From contig LVLI01002190.1 in assembly GCA_001687465.1 (NCBI GenBank), positions 1-14,792 on the forward strand: DNA of 14,792 bases, written 5' to 3'. The DNA comes from Halocafeteria seosinensis. Its lineage: Eukaryota; Sar; Bigyra; Bicosoecida. This document shows, piece after piece, positions 8,801 to 14,792 of the stretch. The notes under the pieces are model-generated. The model did not search any database. It had not been told where the DNA came from and was given only the letters and a program-made list of their open reading frames with translations. Numbering within the stretch: position 1 is the first letter of the stretch; every line of letters starts with the position of its first letter. A program made the translations under genes and the position numbers.

Positions 8801-11800
8801 GTTGCTACAGCTGATTCAAGCTCCCGCATTTTGAATGGTCTAAGTCCATCGGAAATAAAACATCTCCGCGCATATGATGGTCATATTGCAAAGCTCCAAG
8901 CTTGTAGTGGCCAGCTTACCGAGAGCTCACGTTTCCCCCAAGTCGTCGACGAGTCTTGCACCAAACAAACACCAAAGACTGCAGAAGAGGAATGGCGTCA
9001 AATTTGTGCGAAATCAGGTAAAGGAAGTAGTCAATACATGGAAGAGCTTATGGATATGGTTGGTATGGAAGAAGTGAAGCAGCAAGCTCTCCAGATCTAC
9101 ACAACGGTCCAAGCTGCTCGTAGCCTCCCGAAGGATTCCCGTATTCATACCACGCTCAATTTTAGCTTCGTTGGAAATCCTGGTACAGGTAAGACATTTT
9201 ACTTTGAATATATTGATGGATCCCTTGTCAGCTAAGGACGACTAAATGTCTTATATTTGCAGGGAAGACCAGTGTGGCTCGAATTTTTGGGAAGTTGCTT
9301 TACGAGGTCGGTGCGCGATCTTCAGACGTGTATAATGAGACGACGGCGACCCTACTAAAGCGAAAGGGCGCTAAGGAATTTGAGCAACTATTGAAAGACT
9401 CTCTTGGTGGTGTCCTATTTATTGATGAAGCGTACCAATTGGAGCCAGCACAGGATCCCGTGGGTCGAGATATCGTTGACGAGCTGTTGGTAGCCGCAGA
9501 AAACTACCGTGAACATTTAACGATCATTTTAGCCGGCTACAAGGATGAGATCGAGTCCAAACTTTACAGTTATAACTCTGGTATGGTGAGTCGATTTCAA
9601 GAGCTCGTCTTCCACGATTTTTACGATGCCCAATTACGAAAGATCTGGGACCGGATATTGAGGACCAAGGGTTGGTATGCTGATTCTGATGTCAGTCGTG
9701 TTGCTGTTCGACGTGTCGCCCGTGCGCGGGGTTCCAAAGGATTCGGGAATGGGCGAGCAGTTCGGACTGCTTTTGAGAATGCATACAAACGTGCTACCAC
9801 TCGAAGCGATTTAGATCCGCACAAACCGACAATTGTGCTCGAGGATGTCCTCGGTCCACGTCCGTCCCGGCATACCATCCCTGAGCTGGACCAGGCCCTG
9901 TGTGATCTTGAGGAGCTGACTGGTCTGAAAACGGTGAAAAAGTCCATTTACGACCTGGTGGATTTAGTCGCCGATAACTACCAAAGGGAACTTCAGGGGC
10001 ATCAAATCATGGAAGTTGTACAAAATCGCCTGATGCTCGGAAACCCCGGGACTGGCAAGACGACCGTGGCACAAATTTACGCACGTATCCTGAAAGCTTT
10101 AGGGTTGGTAAGCAAAGGATCGGTCGAGCTAAAAACGGCTGCCGATTTTATTGGCGAACACGTTGGCGAAACTCAACAGAAAACTGGTGCCATTCTAGAG
10201 CTCTGCCAAGGAAAGGTTCTAGTAATTGATGAGGCCTATTGTCTGAATGACAATGGGTACGGTAAGCAGGCTATTGACACTTTGGTGGGGAAGGTTATGG
10301 GAACTCCAGGGGAGGATATCGCAGTGCTACTGTGTGGATATGGCCGAGAGATGAGAGATATGCTGCGAGAGCAAAATCCGGGCCTTTCCCGGCGTTTCAA
10401 CGCCGGAAATGCTCTCATTTTCGAGGACTACGGTAACACTGCTTTGGGGAAAATTCTCCGTCATTGTTGTAAATCCGAAGGTATAGAACTTCCTGTGGGA
10501 GCCTTACAAGCTGGCGTCCACCACCTTGCTGAAGAGCGGTCTCTTGGCAACTTTGGAAATGCTGGAGCTGTACGTAATTTGTTAAGCTCTGCTAAGGTAC
10601 GGATGAACTCTCGGTTAAGACAGTCATCCCGGCGAAAGGCAGCCGAGAAAAAGAAGAACAATCCCTTGCGGCTGGCCGTGGAGGACTTTGTCGGTCCCGG
10701 GGAAAATGAAGAAAACGATGATGCTTTAGCACCACTGCGTAAGCTTCATGGAGCGGACGAGGTCACCCAAAAGCTGGAAGAAGAACGGAAGCATTTAGAA
10801 GTACACCAACGTGAAGGTAGACCGATTCGTAGTCGACATTACATTTTCGCGGGCTCCCCGGGAACCGGGAAAACCACTGTTGCTAGGTGTATGGGACAGA
10901 TGTTGACGAAGCTAGGTCTTATTGCTCGGCCAGATGTAGTAGAGACTTCCGGTGCGGACTTATCCGGCTCGTATGTTGGTGAAGCCAAGGAATTGGTAAA
11001 AAAGAAACTAGCGCAGGCCAAAGGAGGTGTTTTGTTTATTGACGAAGCGTATGAATTAGGAAAAGGTAGATATGGCATGGAAGCCGCCAATACCTTAGTG
11101 AGTCTGATGACTGAGGAAGAATACGCGAACAAGACGGTGGTCATTGTTGCCGGATACCGCGAGCCCATGTATGAGATGTTGAGTCGTAACAGTGGTTTGA
11201 GGAGCCGTTTTACGCAAGAGATTGAATTTCCCGATTGGTCTGCCCAAGATTGTAAAGAACATTTTGTGACTCGGGCTCATCAAGATGGGTTTACCGTTGA
11301 GAAAGGAGCTCTCAATCTTTTGCAGAAGTGCTTCGAGACATTACGACATCGGCCGGGATGGGCAAATGCCCGTGACGCAACGACAGCTTATGAACACAAG
11401 ATTTTGCCTCAACGATCCCTGCGAGCGTATGACGAAGGGGAAACTTCTCCGACGATCCAATATGACGATGTTGCCCGCGGAATGGAGGCCTTCCTTCATG
11501 AGCGCCCGGCAGGACCTCCTGTAGACTCTGTAGGGAGTGTGTCAAGACGGAAGCAATTAGCGTTGGGAAGGCAAGTTGTTGTTGATGGTGAGGACGACGA
11601 ACTAGTATACCGGGAAGAGGAGGATGAGCAACGTCGTCCTCCGCCTCCGCCTCCACCAGAAAAGGAGAATTCGGGAGTTTCAGAGACCCATGAAGCAGAA
11701 TTTGACCAACTCGAGAAGACACACAAGTACCGACAAAAGCAAGAGCAACAGCGGCTCCAGGAACTTCGCGAATTCGAAGAACAAGTTCGGAAAGAACAAG

Positions 11801-12120
11801 AAGAACTTCGTCGGCGGGAAAAGGAGCAGAGACGCCGCGAAGAAGAATTGCGTCGTCAACGGGAAGCAGCGGAAGCTGAAGCCGAACGTCAACGCCTGGC
11901 TGAGGAAATGCGAAAGCTTGAAGAAGAGCGGCGGCGTCAGGCTGAAGAAGCTCGGAAACGCGAGCAGGAGTTGAAGCGGAGACAAGAGGAAGAACGTAAG
12001 CAGCAAAAGATCAAAGAGATGAGACGGTGCCCCATGTCGTTTCGGTGGCAAAAAGTCGGAAATGGTTATTACCGATGTGAAGGTGGAACTCATTTTCTCC
12101 ATGAATCCCAGATTGAGTAG
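5896..12120 (+). CDS. LRR_RI / SPRY-like / triple CbbX-type AAA+ / coiled-coil protein (NLR-like architecture, three exons)
   Basis: Exons 5896-6456, 6563-9188 and 9263-12120 splice in phase to about 2014 aa. Residues 25-187 are LRR_RI repeats (28-residue period). Residues 384-407 are acidic. About 418-620 is beta-rich and SPRY/B30.2-like (GLWISS, then YPAV). About 640-1020 is helical and unrecognised. Three CbbX/SpoVK-type AAA+ modules follow: AAA1 ~1020-1266 (Walker A Lys1064, Walker B DE1117-1118), AAA2 ~1277-1530 (Lys1328, DE1385-1386) and AAA3 ~1555-1800 (Lys1599, DE1656-1657). Each keeps a GNPGTGK/GSPGTGK loop, an IDEAY box and a SRF/SRRF arginine. Pro1855-1861 precedes a charged coiled coil (~1883-1984) and a Cys/Trp/Cys/His tail. 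CbbX-type modules usually form ring remodelers of partner proteins. The LRRs suggest ligand recognition and the protein has no signal peptide, so I infer a cytosolic receptor-ATPase. An in-frame TAG at 5881 supports the start. Confidence 0.88.
6019..6438 (+). repeat. Five tandem 84-bp LRR repeats with variable contact codons
   Basis: Units start at 6019, 6103, 6187, 6271 and 6355, each 28 codons beginning with Ala-Leu-Arg-Val-Asn-Thr. Units 2-4 differ only at codons 10, 12, 14, 15 and 27, and every difference changes the amino acid. Codons 10, 12, 14 and 15 are the x positions of the LTxIxLxxN strand motif (I-D-L-E-N, I-G-L-R-N, I-Y-L-N-D, I-D-L-H-S, I-Y-L-D-N). Unit 5 diverges after codon 18 as the LRR cap. 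A more degenerate unit precedes unit 1. Confidence 0.95.
6457..6562 (+). other. Intron 1 of the LRR-AAA gene
   Basis: Donor GTAAGC and acceptor TCGCAG, 106 bp, phase 0. Splicing joins the LRR cap (CQRNK) to NEPARAQREAEEE without changing frame. If retained, translation adds 36 residues and stops at TGA 6565-6567, giving a 223-aa LRR-only protein. Confidence 0.85.
9189..9262 (+). other. Intron 2 of the LRR-AAA gene, inside Walker A
   Basis: Donor GTAAGA and acceptor TTGCAG, 74 bp, phase 1. It splits the third glycine codon of the first GNPGTGKT loop (Gly1063). Splicing restores an exact Walker A and then VARIFGKLLYEVG, as expected for a CbbX-like module. Retention adds 13 codons and stops at 9233-9235. 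Confidence 0.92.
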
Positions 12121-12186
12121 GTAGTACGTACCAACCAGTTTAGCTTTCCATGCATGCAGCGCCAAACACGGTGAGAAAGGTATACG

Positions 12187-13559
12187 ATCACCATTTGGAG
12201 TAAGCTATATACTATAAAAATTTCTCATACCAAAACTCAACACAAGAATGAGAATACAAACTAACGCATTCTTCTACACACCGGATGTACTGTACATGCA
12301 TTTTCCCTCATCGTAACCTTGCTCCGCTGGCATGCGGTGGCTTATGGATGATGTTCCTACAGTATATCAAGCAGGGTGGAGCATCCTACAGTGCACCATT
12401 GCCACCAGCACACTGAATCGAGTGAATCAACTGTATTCCCATTTTTGGTAACGACCCCCGCAAGCGAGAGTTACAAAGTGCATTACCGTTGGAACGTCCA
12501 GAAGAGAGAAGGGAAAGATGAAATTAATCTCATCGAAGGACGTGGCAGGCTGGCAGCCAGCTGGGTACCGAATTACTCCGACGGCTACGCTGACCGACAG
12601 CGAATCAGGATTTTGGGGATAGAGACTCTCTCTCTATTAGAGAGGGACGAGCGACGCCTCATGTGACTCTAACTGTGTTGAGAATTGGGAAAGTTCCTTC
12701 CCTATGGTATACCTGCTAAGAGGAGGGCTGAAAAAAGAGCTAATGCGATTCTTAGAAAAACAATCTGCCTCAGAAGGTTCAAGAGCGGGGAGTGTCGGCG
12801 GAATTGAAAACATGGCCACGGTGCATTCACTGTACGAACCAAAACGAAATTTGGGAATGCGTATTTGAAGGAATAGCAAAACCGGAAGTACATCCTTCTC
12901 CGATTTTATTCGACCTCGTAGGTGTGTTAGTGTAGCTGATACGTCTTTATGGGCGGTATGCTTCACCTCATCGCGCCACACAATAAATGCTTGCGAGTCA
13001 GTTAATCATGTCGCGTCAGATTCACATTTGAAGAAAGGTATCCACCTTCCATAAAATATGACGAGTTATGTCTACGGTACGTGCTCCTCACCCATTGTAT
13101 ATTTGTCGTAACACAGAAGAAGGAAAAAAGGCACCGTACGGAGACACTGCTTATCTTACAAGTATAGTGGATCTGCCAAGTTCGATTGTTGCATGGCCGA
13201 GATTGAGTACAAGATATTCATGAATATCCCACCTTTGAAAGCACTGTATCCAGCAACCTACAGGATGACCAGTGGGTATATCACTCATCCTGCGTCCAAA
13301 GCTACACCTTTCCCCGGCACTCAAGCACGTTAGTGTATACCAAACATCACGGTATCGGGTTTGTTTGACAAGTTGTCAATAGCTGCCTTTGGAATTTTAA
13401 TTTTGACGATGATGTTCTTTTAGGAGGATTCATTCGGTAAGTACAATCTTTTAAATAACACCATTACCTATCACTCTCAGAATTTTGGCAATTTAACCCA
13501 ATAGGAAATTTCATTCGAATATAACGTTTTGTCATCAATCAACTACGACAGATCGAGCG
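12187..13559. other. Non-coding part of repeat copy B
   Basis: No convincing gene. The TATA-like ctataaaaa lies near 12213-12221. A frame ending RDERRLM at 12666 is related to the one ending at 427. The stretch 13208-13559 is unique to copy B. It contains a donor-like GTAAGT at 13438-13443, acceptor-like CTCTCAG near 13476-13482 and TTGCAG just upstream of the LRR fragment, consistent with the decayed multi-exon LRR gene described next. Confidence 0.4.
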
Positions 13560-13874
13560 TTGCAGGTATTGACTCATTCGTCTAGCTTGGTGATGGGTGA
13601 TTGCAAACAAATGGCCAATCAAGCCGTGCACTATTTGAGTCAGTTGACGTATTTGGATATGATGTTAAGTACCAGATCAGGAATACATGTATCGGATCAT
13701 GTATCGGATCAAACTTTTCAACAGTTATCGCAATTGTGCCACCTGAATATGGGAGATTGTCAGCCATTGACCCAGACCAATGGAGCCTTTTCCTATGGAC
13801 CCCCGAATTTGACCTGTCTTTTCCTTGAAGGATGTGGTCAAGACTATCATGTAATTTGGTCGTCATGGGTATGA
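13560..13874 (+). pseudogene. Cysteine-type LRR (AMN1/FBXL-like) gene remnant, copy B
   Basis: The frame ends at TGA 13872-13874 and encodes about four cysteine-type LRR strands: LVMGDC, LSQLTYLDM, LSQLCHLNMGDC and LTCLFLEGC. It is better preserved than copy A, keeping the first strand and the last repeat. Copy B also has a 12-bp tandem duplication (catgtatcggat at 13686-13697 and 13698-13709) that doubles HVSD in frame. There is no ATG start for the whole frame; it probably was a 3' exon following the TTGCAG-like acceptor at about 13559-13564. Too short for a complete LRR protein, so most likely a remnant, although a spliced gene with upstream exons is possible. Confidence 0.55.
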
Positions 13875-14073
13875 AGATACTTTACCCGGTATGGCAAATC
13901 GGCCTCATCGGTGTTGGCCACAATTTCGTTTTTGACATTGGTACACGCACCGCTTATCGTTCATGCACATTAAAAATGTTAATACATGTAATTGATTCAA
14001 ATGCTTTGTTGGCCGCCCACGGTACTTCCATTCGCCGCCTGTGGTCATTTGGCGAATTTGAACGTTGACGACG

Positions 14074-14081
14074 TGACGTCA
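14074..14081. promoter_or_regulatory. CRE-like TGACGTCA, copy B
   Basis: The same core as 1437-1444, about 440 bp before the second coiled-coil ATG. A small insertion just upstream adds an extra GACGT, but the core is retained. Confidence 0.35.
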
Positions 14082-14097
14082 ACAACGGGTTCTGAAC

Positions 14098-14115
14098 TAC
14101 TGTACAAGTACAGTA
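14098..14115. promoter_or_regulatory. Extended TACTGTAC-AA-GTACAGTA palindrome, copy B
   Basis: Two 8-bp inverted arms around AA, derived from or giving rise to the 12-bp palindrome at 1461-1472. Function unknown. Confidence 0.25.
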
Positions 14116-14519
14116 AAACGGGCTGACGTACCTTGAAAAAAATGCCGGACCAAACAGCAAGAGTCTCTGTACCAATATGGGTTAACATCCACGTCATATA
14201 AATCTGTATATACGTCTATATATACGGTATGGTACATGTCGACGCAATTTCGAGAGCTTCATTTATACATGAATTATCGAAGTAAAGCATTTTCATAAAT
14301 GTGCACCCTTTTCCTTTGTTTGTCTGTTTGACCAATGGCATCGCCCTGTGTTGTTCCGGTGCTCTATTACAACTTTCCATACACATTTGTTGTTTTGCTA
14401 CTACTGCATACTTCGCATACGTCGGTACCTAACAGTAGTTGTCATACAAGTGCTGCCCTACGATAGCGTGGTGGGTAGGAATTCATCGTTGCGACCTCAG
14501 GTCACCTCACGTAAACTCC

Positions 14520-14792
14520 ATGCAAACTTCTCAACCGAGCCATAAAGGTGATTCCAATGACGTCCGGCACGCGGACGAGGTAGAAACAAAGTCAAAGACA
14601 CCGTTTTCATCGTCTACCACCGCAGCCGCCGGTATGGAACAACGACGAGCGATCAATCAGCCATCCGCCTCCAAGACGAATGCGCGCTTATCGCATTCAG
14701 CGTCGTCTTGGAAGAAATCAGCCCCCAATGGTCCCCATGACGATGCCAATGATACCGGAGAGGGTCATCATAAAGCGCCGAAAACGAGCGAC
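14520..14792 (+). CDS. Second coiled-coil gene, 5' part of exon 1 (runs off the window)
   Basis: Ninety-one open codons starting at ATG 14520 align without gaps to 1846-2118. Only four bases differ, one silent and three changing an amino acid (Ser to Gly, Gly to Arg, Gly to Asp). The encoded part is the polar Ser-rich N-terminus, so the domains cannot be seen here. Upstream sequence is clearly more diverged, so the start of high identity at or near the ATG supports this start codon. Whether this copy has an intact C-terminus, unlike the broken one at 3954-4985, cannot be judged from the window. Confidence 0.7.
   Translation, partial: MQTSQPSHKGDSNDVRHADEVETKSKTPFSSSTTAAAGMEQRRAINQPSASKTNARLSHSASSWKKSAPNGPHDDANDTGEGHHKAPKTSD

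Larger units (their letters stand above)
13875..14519. other. Intergenic region upstream of the second coiled-coil gene
   Basis: Counterpart of 1220-1845 with about 91% identity in the 200 bp before the ATG. It holds the CRE core (14074-14081), the extended TACTGTAC palindrome (14098-14115) and an AT-rich hairpin (gtatata...tatatac, about 14207-14226) not present in copy A. No gene is supported. Confidence 0.5.
12187..14792. repeat. Long direct repeat, copy B (continues past the window)
   Basis: Collinear with 1-2118, starting 66 bp after the LRR-AAA stop codon and still matching at the last base. It is longer by about 487 bp, mainly from about 422 bp at 13208-13629 that copy A lacks, plus small insertions (33 bp and 18 bp between 12540 and 12645, and a 12-bp tandem duplication at 13686-13709). 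That copy A starts at position 1 at the same point of the unit suggests another LRR-AAA gene end lies just to the left of the window. Confidence 0.93.

Noticed and set aside
6554-9235. Separate gene for the region between LRRs and AAA1
   Set aside because: It has no ATG at its beginning and is linked by phase-0 splicing to the LRR exon, and by splicing at 9189 to the AAA exon.
9274-12120. Separate AAA+ gene starting at 9274
   Set aside because: It would start inside a Walker A motif at a GTG. An in-phase 74-bp intron joins it exactly to the upstream exon.
11680-12165. Minus-strand 161-codon frame opposite the coiled coil
   Set aside because: It is rich in Phe, Leu and Ser because the plus strand is Glu/Lys/Arg-rich. 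It is a shadow of the coiled-coil coding sequence.
1-14792. LTR retrotransposon, with the two long direct repeats as LTRs
   Set aside because: The central part encodes a coiled-coil protein and an LRR-AAA protein. No gag, protease, reverse transcriptase or integrase is seen, and the repeats contain gene starts and continue past the window.

Overview
The window is eukaryotic nuclear DNA. Short GT-AG introns (71, 106 and 74 bp) interrupt long coding regions. Base composition is balanced, and there is no operon layout and no Shine-Dalgarno pattern. The gene style (small introns, LRR_RI-type repeats, CbbX-like AAA+ modules) and frequent short TACTGTAC-type palindromes suggest a diatom or another stramenopile alga. 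That placement is an inference, not proof.

Layout: (1) 1-2118 is copy A of a long direct repeat. It holds non-coding DNA, a decayed cysteine-type LRR gene fragment, a CRE-like palindrome and the first part of a coiled-coil gene. (2) 1846-3953 is a two-exon gene for a Ser-rich, acidic, coiled-coil protein. It runs into about 1 kb (3954-4985) of coding sequence broken by stops and frame changes. (3) 4986-5895 is an intergenic and promoter region. (4) 5896-12120 is one large three-exon gene for a protein of about 2014 aa: N-terminal LRR_RI repeats, a SPRY/B30.2-like beta-rich domain, a helical region, three CbbX/SpoVK-type AAA+ modules, a proline run, a long charged coiled coil and a Cys/Trp/Cys/His tail. 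(5) 12187-14792 is copy B of the repeat. It begins 66 bp after that stop codon and ends inside exon 1 of a second coiled-coil gene.

Because position 1 aligns with 12187 and the repeat runs off both ends of the window, the window looks like about one unit (12.2-12.7 kb) of a tandem array of [coiled-coil gene + LRR-AAA gene]. Neighbouring units probably lie outside the window.

The most striking signal is in the LRR exon. Five 84-bp repeats are almost identical in DNA. All differences between aligned codons of units 1-4 change the amino acid, and most fall on the solvent-exposed positions of the LRR beta-strand. A near-identical scaffold with variable contact residues, joined to ATPase modules in an apparently tandemly duplicated gene, is what one would expect of a diversifying NLR-like recognition receptor. 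The immune or allorecognition role is inference.
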